The notes under the pieces were generated by a model, which saw nothing but the letters and a program-made list of their open reading frames with translations, was not told the DNA's origin and searched no databases. Shown here one piece after another: positions 51,911 to 59,865 of a DNA stretch of 64,000 nucleotides. The DNA comes from an uncultured Dehalococcoidia bacterium (GTDB lineage Bacteria > Chloroflexota > Dehalococcoidia > Lucifugimonadales > UBA3495). The stretch covers positions 1,252,091 to 1,316,090 of the forward strand of contig CATQHB010000002.1 in assembly GCA_958295765.1 (NCBI GenBank). Reading direction: 5' to 3'. A program made the translations under genes and the position numbers. Positions within the stretch are counted from its first letter, which is position 1; every line of letters starts with the position of its first letter.

Positions 51911-53389
51911 ATGGTGGCCGACAACATTCGCGTTAGGTACGCTCCCAGCCCTACCGGCCTGCCGCATATCGGCAACATCCGCACTGCCTTGTTCAACTGG
52001 CTGTTTGCCCGCCACTACGGGGGCAAGTTTATCGTGCGAATTGAGGACACCGACCGGGAGCGGCTGGTGCCCGGGGCGGTGGAGGGAATCCTGGAGGGCC
52101 TGGAATGGCTGGGCATCGACTGGGACGAAGGGCCAAGGGTCGGCGGCGACTACGGCTCTTATTACCAGTCCGAGCGGCTCCCCCTTTACCGGGAGGCGGC
52201 GGATAAGCTGATCGGCCAGGGCGACGCCTACCGCTGTTACTGCACCCGGGAACGGCTGGACCAACTGCGGGTTGAGCAGGGACGCAATAAACAGGCTTTG
52301 GGCTACGACCGCTGCTGCCGGAGCCTGACCCCGGAGCAGCAGCGCGCCCTGGAAAGCGAAGGGGCGCCGTCGGTGGTTCGTTTTGCTATGCCCGACTCCG
52401 GCGTAACCCAACTGCACGACCTGATTCGCGACGACGTAGAATGGCAGAACGAACTGGTGGATGACTTTATCCTGATAAAGTCCGACGGTTTCCCAACCTA
52501 CCATCTGGCGGTGGTAACCGACGACCACCTGATGCAGATTAGCCACGTGCTGCGGGCGGAGGAGTGGCTGCCCAGCGCGCCCCGGCACCTGCAACTGTAC
52601 CGGGCCTTGGGGTACACTCCGCCCCAACACGGCCACCTGCCGATGATTCTCGGCCCGGACCGGGCCAAGCTGTCCAAGCGGCACGGGGCCACCTCCATTA
52701 TGGAATATCGGGACGAGGGTTATCTGCCCGATGCGCTGCGCAACTTTATGGTGCTGCTGGGCTGGTCGCTGGACGATAAGACCGAGGTAATGCCCCTGAC
52801 CACTATGCGGGAGGGCTTTACCCTGGAACGGGTGGGCAAGCCGGCGGCTATTTTCGACCGGGAAAAGCTGTCCTGGATGAACGGGGTTTACATCCGCGCG
52901 ATGGACGCCGGGGCGCTGGCCGACGCGATGCTGCCCTACCTGGAAAGGGACTTGCCACCGGAATTGCTGCCGGTTGACCGGGACTACCTGTTGCGGATTG
53001 TGCCGTTAGTGCAAGAGCGGCTCAAGCTGCTTGCCGAATCCGCTGAGATGACCGCTTATTTCTTTGCCGCGCAGCCGGAATACGATCCGGCCAACCTGGT
53101 GCAGCGGGGAGCGACTCAGGAGGAGACGTTGGCGGCCCTGAACCGAGCCGCCGAAAGTCTGGCAACCGCGGACTTCACCGCCCCGGTTATGGAGGAGTTG
53201 CTGCGGGCCGACGGCGAGGCGCTGGGCCTTACCCCCCGCCGGTTCTTTGGAACGCTGCGCTGGGCGGTAACCGGCCGCAATGTTTCACCACCCCTTTTCG
53301 AGACTATGGAGGTTCTGGGCCGGGAGCGGGTAGCGCCCCGCCTGCAAACGGCGATTGACCGGCTTTCCCAAGTACGAAGCGGCGACTGA
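51911..53389 (+). CDS. gltX: Glutamyl-tRNA synthetase
   Basis: 492 residues. Class I motifs RYAPSPTGLPHIGNIRTALFNWLFARH (HIGH-type PHIGN) and KLSKRHG near 256-262; RIEDTDRERLVPGAVEGILEGLEWLGIDWDEGP; C-terminal helical anticodon domain. Four-helix GluRS features (HVLRAEEWLPSAPRHLQLY) are normal. AGAGGG precedes the ATG. With glnS next door, this enzyme may be discriminating for tRNA-Glu; that is inference. Confidence 0.96.
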   Translation: MVADNIRVRYAPSPTGLPHIGNIRTALFNWLFARHYGGKFIVRIEDTDRERLVPGAVEGILEGLEWLGIDWDEGPRVGGDYGSYYQSERLPLYREAADKLIGQGDAYRCYCTRERLDQLRVEQGRNKQALGYDRCCRSLTPEQQRALESEGAPSVVRFAMPDSGVTQLHDLIRDDVEWQNELVDDFILIKSDGFPTYHLAVVTDDHLMQISHVLRAEEWLPSAPRHLQLYRALGYTPPQHGHLPMILGPDRAKLSKRHGATSIMEYRDEGYLPDALRNFMVLLGWSLDDKTEVMPLTTMREGFTLERVGKPAAIFDREKLSWMNGVYIRAMDAGALADAMLPYLERDLPPELLPVDRDYLLRIVPLVQERLKLLAESAEMTAYFFAAQPEYDPANLVQRGATQEETLAALNRAAESLATADFTAPVMEELLRADGEALGLTPRRFFGTLRWAVTGRNVSPPLFETMEVLGRERVAPRLQTAIDRLSQVRSGD

Positions 53390-53420
53390 GTCGGCTCTCT
53401 CCCCCGTCGAAAGGGCCGGG

Positions 53421-54215
53421 TCAGTCCTCCAGTTCCCCGCCGCAGTGGGGGCAGACCTGCGGCCCCCGGTTGCGCCGCTGGATTTCCTCCAGAAAACCGG
53501 AACCCAGGATGCCGGCCGGCAAAGCGAACATACCAATCCCCATTATCGCAATCACCCCGGCCATTATTTTCCCCAGCGATGTTACCGGGGATACATCGCC
53601 ATAGCCCACCGTGGTCAGCGTTATCACACTCCACCACATCGCCTCGGGTATGCTGGCAAAAGCGTCCGGTTGCGCCTGGTGTTCCGCAAAATACATCAAT
53701 GCGGAGGCCAGCACCAGCATCACCGCCAACACCAGGACGACGGTCAGCAACTCGTAACCCCGGCTGCTAATCACCGTGCCCAGGGTTCGGATGCCGCGGA
53801 AGTACCGGCCCAGCCGGGCCGCCCGGGCCAGCAACCGCACCGCCCGCAGGAACCGCAAGTCCTCCAGCCCCAGCAGGGGCAGAAAGAACGGCACAATCGC
53901 CAGCAGGTCAATCAGGAGCAGCGGCGACAGGGCAAACCGCAGCCGCCCGTAAACCGGGTGGGCGTAGCGCGGCTCAACCGTGCAGGCCCAGATTCGCAGC
54001 AGGTACTCGACCACGAATATGGATACCGATACCAGTTCGAGGTACTGGAACAGGGCCGGCGCCATTGCGTAGATTGGCCGCACGGTGCTGAGGATAAGGG
54101 CGGCGGTGTTCAGCAGAATCAAGGCAATAATGAAGTAGTCCAGGGCGCGGCTGACTCGGTCACCCTCCGGGGCCGCCTCCAGGATTTCGTGGGCTCTGCG
54201 CTGGAATGTGGACAT
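53421..54215 (-). CDS. Voltage-gated potassium channel subunit
   Basis: A 264-residue six-helix ion-transport protein. S1 to S3 with RVSRALDYFIIALILLNTAALIL and FVVEYLLRIWAC; S4 with spaced arginines LRFLRAVRLLARAARLGRYFRGI; pore helix and selectivity filter VITLTTVGYGDVSPVTSLGK, typical of K+. The C-terminus ends with a single CPHCGG pair. An ordinary bacterial Kv-like channel. Confidence 0.93.
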   Translation of the reverse strand: MSTFQRRAHEILEAAPEGDRVSRALDYFIIALILLNTAALILSTVRPIYAMAPALFQYLELVSVSIFVVEYLLRIWACTVEPRYAHPVYGRLRFALSPLLLIDLLAIVPFFLPLLGLEDLRFLRAVRLLARAARLGRYFRGIRTLGTVISSRGYELLTVVLVLAVMLVLASALMYFAEHQAQPDAFASIPEAMWWSVITLTTVGYGDVSPVTSLGKIMAGVIAIMGIGMFALPAGILGSGFLEEIQRRNRGPQVCPHCGGELED

Positions 54216-54746
54216 TTTTTAACCGCCGTAATTCCCGGGTTTTTGCCAAACTGTTGTTCTAACCGGGGCGTCGATTTCAGCTAGGATTTTCCCTATAAAA
54301 CGGCCCGCGTCCGGGGCTGAAAACTCATTTTTCGATTCTTAAAAATTACTTAAAAACTGCCTTGACAACGCCCAATTACCCATCAATTAGGCTGTCAACG
54401 TTGGGAGAATACCGGGTAAAACCCGGCAACCATTCCCCTCGGAAAGCCCGGTAAAGTCCATCCGACTTTTCCCCATTTCCGGCGCCGATTGGCCGCAGCA
54501 TAAGGCCGTACATAGGCCCGCCTTGTGCCAGGATTTGGGGCAGATTGACGCAGCGATGCCGTTAAGCAAGGTTGGAAACTCAAGGGCGCCGGTGATGCCT
54601 GGCATTGGTGGCGTCGGCTTTCCGGGACGAACAACTATCGCGACCTGACCTTTACCCGGTTCCTAGTGGATACTAGCCCAATTCGGTTTAGGTGACACCT
54701 GAAACAGGGGACGGATTTCAAGAGTTTTGCTGGAGGTGTGAGGGAT
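54216..54746. other. 530-base intergenic region of unknown content
   Basis: The largest gap without a repeat of families R1-R3. It has an A/T-rich block at 54290-54400 with an inverted repeat (TTGACAACGCCCAATT ... CAATTAGGCTGTCAA, 54363-54398), then a GC-rich 250-base part with no convincing ORF (short ones on the minus strand at 54387-54605 look random), then a direct TGGAGG before the MBL gene. The TTGACA ends could be two divergent -35 elements or an operator. I see no known riboswitch or ncRNA. Confidence 0.5.
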
Positions 54747-55577
54747 ATGGTGTCAACGGCAGCTAAGATTATTAGCGACGGCGTATTGAAAATGGACGGC
54801 GGTTCCGTCTTTGGGCAAGTCCCCAAAGTGGTCTGGGAAAACAGCGTTACCACCGACCGCAAGAACCGCATTACCCTGGGGTTGAACTGCCTGCTCCTGC
54901 AAGTCGGCGGCAAGAACATCCTGGTCGATACCGGAGTAGGCTCCAAGGATAACGATAAGGACAAGGAAAACCTGGGCCTGGTGCCCAGCCGGATGTTCAA
55001 GGGACTCAAAGGCGCCGGCCTGACCCCCAAGGATATTCACGCAGTAATCCTTTCTCATCTTCAATTTGACCACTGCGGCGGGTGCACCCGCCTGGACCGG
55101 GCCGGCAACATCGTGCCTACCTTCCCCAAAGCCCGTTACTACGTCCAACGCGCTTCCTGGGAGGAAGCCTGCAACCCCAGCGAGCGGGGGATGTACGCTT
55201 ACCGCGCCGATAACTTCTCCCCCATTGAGGAGCGGGGACAGGTGGAACTGCTGGATGGCGACACGGAGATACTGCCGGGCCTTAACGTCATCGTGTACGA
55301 CGGCCCGGCCAAGGGCCACCAGATGATAATGTTCAATCACGGCGGGGAACGGATTGTATTCCTGGGCGACCTGGTGCCGACGCCGCATCATCTCAACCTG
55401 TCGGTAATCTCCGCCTTTGACTACTCCCCGGAGGAAACCCTGGAACAAAAGCGGGAGTTGCTGAACGATGCGGAAAAGCAGGGCTGGCTGCTGGTCTTTG
55501 CCCACGGTCACGATACCCGGGCCGGCTACCTGGAACGCCGCGCCGAGATGACCTACCTCCGCCCGGTGGACTTGTAA
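54747..55577 (+). CDS. MBL-fold hydrolase with altered HxHxDH motif
   Basis: A 276-residue metallo-beta-lactamase-fold protein, lactonase-like by order of motifs: LLLQVGGKNILVDTGVGSK, then the metal motif SHLQFDHCGG (104-109), then FLGDLVPTPHHLN and FAHGHDTRAGYL. The third position of HxHxDH is Gln106, so one zinc ligand is lost, while Asp108, His109 and later His are kept. ATG 54747 chosen; GGAGG lies 10 bases upstream, and GTG 54738 is possible. A terminator follows. Substrate unknown; could be mono-metal. Confidence 0.85.
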   Translation: MVSTAAKIISDGVLKMDGGSVFGQVPKVVWENSVTTDRKNRITLGLNCLLLQVGGKNILVDTGVGSKDNDKDKENLGLVPSRMFKGLKGAGLTPKDIHAVILSHLQFDHCGGCTRLDRAGNIVPTFPKARYYVQRASWEEACNPSERGMYAYRADNFSPIEERGQVELLDGDTEILPGLNVIVYDGPAKGHQMIMFNHGGERIVFLGDLVPTPHHLNLSVISAFDYSPEETLEQKRELLNDAEKQGWLLVFAHGHDTRAGYLERRAEMTYLRPVDL

Positions 55578-55651
55578 CCGCCGCTAACCCTTGAACCGGC
55601 AAAGGAACAAGGCCGGCGAAAGGATAAGAAACAAACCAGGAAAACAGGAAC

Positions 55652-55691
55652 GGCTGCCAGAGGATACCCATTCTTTGGCAGCCTTCTCTTT
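55652..55691 (+). terminator. Rho-independent terminator of the MBL gene
   Basis: GGCTGCCA pairs with TGGCAGCC across a 16-base loop, followed by TTCTCTTT. Confidence 0.7.
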
Positions 55692-55735
55692 GGAAAATCA
55701 CATTGCCGGATGGCAGAAAAGTCCTGTTAGAAAAG

Positions 55736-55753
55736 CCGGGGGGAAACCCCCGG
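55736..55753 (-). terminator. Rho-independent terminator of mtaB
   Basis: On the minus strand CCGGGGGTTTCCCCCCGG is a compact hairpin followed by CTTTTCT, 35 bases after the mtaB stop. Confidence 0.75.
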
Positions 55754-55787
55754 AACCGGGGAAAAGCAACGGGCAACGCCCGGCCAG

Positions 55788-57185
55788 CTAAACCGGCCGG
55801 GCCAGCACCGAAGTATCGGAAAGTTCCACCAGTTGCGCCGGCGTGATGACGTTGGCCCGGTCGCTCCCGCCGTCCGGTGGAACCGGGTCAAAGGTGTGTA
55901 CCCGGATGTAATTGTCGGTCAGGCCGCGCCGGCGGATAACGCCATCCCGTTGCCGGGCCGATTCCCACAAGACCGGGCGGGTCTGCCCCAACTGGCTGCG
56001 GCGGAACTGCTCAAAACCCTGCCGGGCCAACTCCAGCATCCGCCCCATCCGCTCCTTCTTTACCCCGTCCGGGATTTGGCCGGCCAGGTAAGCCGCCGAG
56101 GTGCCGGGCCGCGGGGAGTAGGGAAAGGCGTGCAAATCGCTGAAACCCATCGCCGCAACAAAGGTCAGGCTCTCGGTGAACTCCCGCTCTCCTTCCCCCG
56201 GAAACCCGACAATCAAGTCGGCGGTGATTCCGGCGTCGGGAATGGTTTGGCGAATCAGTTCCACCGTCCGGGCAAATTGCCCGGTGGTATAACGCCGCCG
56301 CATCGCTTTCAGGACAGCGTCGCTGCCGCTCTGCAAGGGTACGTGGAAATGGGGACAGAGGCGGGAGTCCTCTTGCCATAGCCGGAGCAGTTCCGGCCCT
56401 AGCTCCTGGGGTTGCAGCGAGGATACCCGCAGGCGGGCCACGCCGGTTTGGGCCAGGATGCGGCGGAGCAGTCCGGCCAGGTTAGTTCCCGGCAGGTCAA
56501 ACCCGTAAGTGCCTAGTTGGGTGCCGGTCAGGACAACTTCCCGGCAGCCCTCATCAACCCGCTGGCGTATCTGCTCGACCAACTCCTCAGGGGGAATACT
56601 GCGTTCCCGACCGCGTACTTTGGGAACGATGCAGTAGGCGCAGACCTGGTCGCAACCCTCCTGAATCTTGACCATGGCCCGGCTTCGGCCCGGTAAATTC
56701 TCACCGGGAGTTAAGAGGGCGCCGTAATCGTCGCCCACCGCCGCCGGGTCATCCTCCGTTGCCACTCCTTGGCGCGCCGCCGCCACCAGGGAAACCAGCC
56801 GGCTTTTTTCCGTGTTGCCCACTACCAGGGATACGGCGGGGAGTCGGGCCAGTTCGGCGGCGGCCCGTTGGGAATAGCAGCCGGTGGCAACTACCAGGGC
56901 TTCCGGGTTGGCGCGGCGGGCGGCGCGCAGGGCCTGGCGGGCCTTGGCGTCGGCGGTGGCGGTTACCGTGCAGGTGTTCAGCACGTAGATGTCCGCCTCG
57001 GCGGCCGTCTCCACAATGCGATAGCCGGCCTGCCGGAATTGCCGGGCCAGCACGCTGCTGTCGGCCTGGTTCAGCTTGCAGCCGTGGGTGTGAATCGCCA
57101 CCGCGCCCCGGCCGGCCGGGTTCGGAGTAATTTCCCCGGTGGGGGCGGGAGTAGCTAACCGGATTTCCAGCGAATTAGCCGCCAT
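55788..57185 (-). CDS. mtaB: tRNA methylthiotransferase MtaB
   Basis: Radical-SAM enzyme converting t6A37 to ms2t6A37 in tRNA. 465 residues from ATG 57185 (GAGGAAAAGT upstream). UPF0004 domain: IHTHGCKLNQADS, VLNTCTVTATADAKARQALR, VATGCYSQRAA (three cysteines of the auxiliary cluster). Radical SAM motif EGCDQVCAYCIVPKVRGRERS. Then EVVLTGTQLGTYG and the C-terminal TRAM. HTHGCKxNxxDS fits MtaB/YqeV better than MiaB (tfgCqmN). It overlaps the end of the PaREP1-like gene by 11 bases. Confidence 0.94.
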   Translation of the reverse strand: MAANSLEIRLATPAPTGEITPNPAGRGAVAIHTHGCKLNQADSSVLARQFRQAGYRIVETAAEADIYVLNTCTVTATADAKARQALRAARRANPEALVVATGCYSQRAAAELARLPAVSLVVGNTEKSRLVSLVAAARQGVATEDDPAAVGDDYGALLTPGENLPGRSRAMVKIQEGCDQVCAYCIVPKVRGRERSIPPEELVEQIRQRVDEGCREVVLTGTQLGTYGFDLPGTNLAGLLRRILAQTGVARLRVSSLQPQELGPELLRLWQEDSRLCPHFHVPLQSGSDAVLKAMRRRYTTGQFARTVELIRQTIPDAGITADLIVGFPGEGEREFTESLTFVAAMGFSDLHAFPYSPRPGTSAAYLAGQIPDGVKKERMGRMLELARQGFEQFRRSQLGQTRPVLWESARQRDGVIRRRGLTDNYIRVHTFDPVPPDGGSDRANVITPAQLVELSDTSVLARPV

Positions 57186-57609
57186 ACTTTTCCTCAGCCG
57201 GTTGCCCTGGCCCAGCATTTATTACCTCATCCACCAAGTCCCACAGCCGTTCTACCGCCGCGCTGATGTCGTCCAGGGTCTGAAATACCCGGTCAACCCG
57301 CCGCCGGGACTCCCGCGCCCGTTCCAGGGAATCGCCCAGGGTGTCCAGGGTGGCAAAGGCTTCCCGGACGCGCCGGTCGCGGAGTTCGTGGCCCAACCGG
57401 ACGGCATAGGCTTTTACCGCCGCATCGTCCTCGGCCGGCTCGTTCCGGCTCAGGGCCACGCCCTTTACCGCCAGGGTCAGGCTGCCCCAGAGCAGTTCCT
57501 CGGAACGGAGCCAATGCCCGCCCCGCATTTCGTCCAGGGCGTTGTCCAGGAGCCGCAAGCTCTGGCTGCGGTAGCGGTTGATTCTGGCGGTGGCGGTTGA
57601 TTCGGCCAT
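57175..57609 (-). CDS. PaREP1/HEPN-like helical protein
   Basis: A 144-residue, all-helical protein. Residues 15-55 (RSQSLRLLDNALDEMRGG, RSEELLWGSLTLAVKGVAL) resemble the PaREP1 family, related to HEPN domains, where the pattern is a repeated SEKLWGAAxxAVKALA. The HEPN catalytic R-x4-6-H is seen only loosely (RLGHELRDRRVREAF). Its stop lies within mtaB, so they are cotranscribed. Function unknown; a nucleotide- or RNA-linked role is possible. Confidence 0.65.
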   Translation of the reverse strand: MAESTATARINRYRSQSLRLLDNALDEMRGGHWLRSEELLWGSLTLAVKGVALSRNEPAEDDAAVKAYAVRLGHELRDRRVREAFATLDTLGDSLERARESRRRVDRVFQTLDDISAAVERLWDLVDEVINAGPGQPAEEKYGG

Positions 57610-57709
57610 CCAATCATCCCCGGCTTAATTGCTGCGGTTTCGGTGGGATACCGTCAAGGATATTTTAGCATAAGGGGCAGGGGGTAGTGAAAAGCGCCGG
57701 CCTCAACGC

Positions 57710-57891
57710 AGGGGAATTGCACCATCAACCCGTCGTTCCGGCGCAGGCCGGGATCCAGAACCCTCGATAGCCGGCCCGTTCTTTTCCGGGGGATTTCCTG
57801 GATTCCGGCTTTCGCCGGAACGACGGTTGCTAATGAACGACGGTTGTTAATGACGGTTGCTTGGGTTGCCATACCTGAAATACGATTGCCC
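57710..57891. repeat. R1 inverted-repeat element, copy 7
   Basis: Left terminus degraded (AGGGGAATTGC), inner arms 57727-57756 (with GCGCAGGCCGGGATC instead of GCGAAAGCCGGAATC) and 57797-57828, then two extra GACGGTTGC fragments and the right terminus CGATTGCCC at 57883-57891. Confidence 0.82.
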
Positions 57892-57931
57892 TGGGTCTCA
57901 ACGGCGTTCTACGTTGCGATTGCCCCGGACG

Positions 57932-59584
57932 TTACCCCTTAACGGCATCCAGTCCCTGGGGTGGTATTTGGAAGGGTGGGCGCAGGTTGGGCAGGGGTAC
58001 TTCGATGACGGCCGGCCGGTTGGCCCGCAACGCGGCGCGCAGGGCGTCGCCCAGTTCCTCAGGCCCGGCCAGCTTGATGCCCAGCGCGCCGTACACCTCG
58101 GCTAGTTGGGCAAAGTCCGGGTTGTGCAACTCGGTGCCAATCGTGCGGCCCTGGTAGCGGTGCATCTGGTCGGCCCGGGAGGCGCCCAGCAGGCCGTTGT
58201 TGAAAACCAGCGTTACCACGTTTATCCCTTCCTGGACGGCGGTGGATAGTTCGCTGCTGGCATACATAAACCCGCCGTCGCCACTGGTCGCCACCACCTG
58301 CCGCCGGGGGTTGCCCACCTTGGCGCCCAAGGCGGTGGGAAAGGCATAGCCCAGGGTGGCAAAGTAGCTGGAGGTCAGATAGGAACGGGGCTTGAGAACC
58401 GGAAAGGCCAGGTGGCTCCAGTACCCGATTTCGGTGGTGCCACTGACCATAATGGCGTCGTCGTCCAGTTCCCGGCGGATGGTATCGATAATTTCCAATT
58501 GCAGTGGAGCCATTTCCCGGATGTCGGCCTGGGTTTGCCGGCGAATTTCCGACAACTCCCCTTCCTGCCACTGGCTGGCCCGGGCGCGCCCGCCCAACTC
58601 GGCCAACAATTCCTGCACGCCCAACCGCCCGTCGGCGGCGATCCCCACCTGGGCCGGAAAGTTGCGGCCCAACTCCTCCGGGTCGGCGTCAATCTGGATC
58701 AGCTGCTGGTGGGGTTGGATGTTCCAGGGGGTTGAGGGCGTCAGGTTCAAGCGGCTGCCTACGGCCAGGATGACGTCGGCCTGGGGCAGCGCCAGATAGC
58801 CGGGGCCGTGACCGTAGTAGTAAGTCCCCAGCGAATGGGGATGGTCTTCCGGTATAGCCCCCTTGCCCTCCGGAGTGGTGATGACCGGGGCATTGAGGGC
58901 CTCGGCCAGTTCCACCAGGTCCGCGGAAAGGTCAGCCTCCCGGCAACCGCCGCCGGCCCAAATCAGGGGACGCGCGGCGTGGGCCAGCAATTGGGCCGCC
59001 TCCCGGATTTTCGCCGGGTCGGGAGCCGCTTTAACCGGCCCTTCCCGCTCCAGCAACTCGGTTTCGGCGGTGGCCGGCAGCACGTCCCAGGGGATTTCAA
59101 TTTCCACCGGCCGGGGCCGCCCGTCGGTTACCTGCTGCATCGCCAGGTGGAGCAGGTAGGGTATCTCCTCCGGCTTGGTGGTGCGGCCATTCCACTTGGT
59201 TATGGGCTTGAACAGGTCAAGTTGGTCATTAACTTCGTGGAGCGAACCCCGGTTCCGGCCCAGGTTGTAGCTCTCCATCTGGCCCGATACCAGCAGGACG
59301 GGGGACGAGGTGGCGTAGGCGGTGCCGATTGCGGCGGCGGCGTTCAGGGCGCCCGGCCCCGGCACCACCAGGGCCACGCCCACCTGCCCGGTAGTGCGGG
59401 CATAGCCGTCGGCCATATACGCCGCCGCCTGCTCGTGGCGCACCGTAATGAGCCGGATACCCGGCTCACTATAAAGAGCGTCAAAAGCCTCCATTATCTG
59501 GACGCCGGGCAGACCGAAAATCACCTCCACCCCCTCCCGCACCAGGGATTGAACCAGCGCCTGCGCCCCGCTCATAACTGTCAT
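57932..59584 (-). CDS. Thiamine-diphosphate enzyme, acetolactate-synthase family
   Basis: A 550-residue TPP-dependent enzyme similar to acetolactate synthase large chain. Domains: PYR domain with catalytic Glu in TVRHEQAAAYMADGYAR and VPGPGALNAAAAIGTAYA; central domain with GGGCREADLS; PP domain with GDGGFMYASSELSTAVQEGINVVTLVFNNG (GDG...NN TPP motif). ATG 59584 is chosen over the TTG at 59590. No ilvN or other branched-chain genes are near, so it may be a catabolic relative (for example of sulfo- or oxalyl-type). Confidence 0.9.
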   Translation of the reverse strand: MTVMSGAQALVQSLVREGVEVIFGLPGVQIMEAFDALYSEPGIRLITVRHEQAAAYMADGYARTTGQVGVALVVPGPGALNAAAAIGTAYATSSPVLLVSGQMESYNLGRNRGSLHEVNDQLDLFKPITKWNGRTTKPEEIPYLLHLAMQQVTDGRPRPVEIEIPWDVLPATAETELLEREGPVKAAPDPAKIREAAQLLAHAARPLIWAGGGCREADLSADLVELAEALNAPVITTPEGKGAIPEDHPHSLGTYYYGHGPGYLALPQADVILAVGSRLNLTPSTPWNIQPHQQLIQIDADPEELGRNFPAQVGIAADGRLGVQELLAELGGRARASQWQEGELSEIRRQTQADIREMAPLQLEIIDTIRRELDDDAIMVSGTTEIGYWSHLAFPVLKPRSYLTSSYFATLGYAFPTALGAKVGNPRRQVVATSGDGGFMYASSELSTAVQEGINVVTLVFNNGLLGASRADQMHRYQGRTIGTELHNPDFAQLAEVYGALGIKLAGPEELGDALRAALRANRPAVIEVPLPNLRPPFQIPPQGLDAVKG

Positions 59585-59865
59585 CGGCAAACCTCAACTT
59601 TGTAAACCTCGGCCGGTAAGATAATATGGGGAACGGGCGGGATGGTGTCAATGGGGGCAAGGCCGGGCCACCGTCATAACGACGAGTTTATGAGGCGGTT
59701 GCCCTGGTGAGCAAAGCCGGGCAATCGCAACTTTAATCCCTTCCGAACCACCGGGGCGGCATACCCTATATCCCCCGTTTGTGGTATAACATTGCCAGGC
59801 GCATTTACTACCAAGGCAAGCGCCGATCCAAGTAACCGGGGACGAATAATCATTGAGGAAACGGT
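59585..59865. other. Divergent intergenic region with R1 remnant
   Basis: About 280 bases. The segment 59696-59735 carries GGTTGCCCTGG and CCGGGCAATCGCAAC, terminal parts of an R1 element without its inner palindrome, probably a solo end left by deletion. No ORF. Confidence 0.55.

Noticed and set aside
54387-54605. Minus-strand 72-residue ORF in the 530-base gap
   Set aside because: No similarity, no ribosome-binding site and residue composition of random frame; an overlapping ORF in another frame is equally long.
55591-55791. 66-residue plus-strand ORF after the MBL gene
   Set aside because: It spans the predicted terminator hairpin and the antisense mtaB terminator; low-complexity basic sequence.
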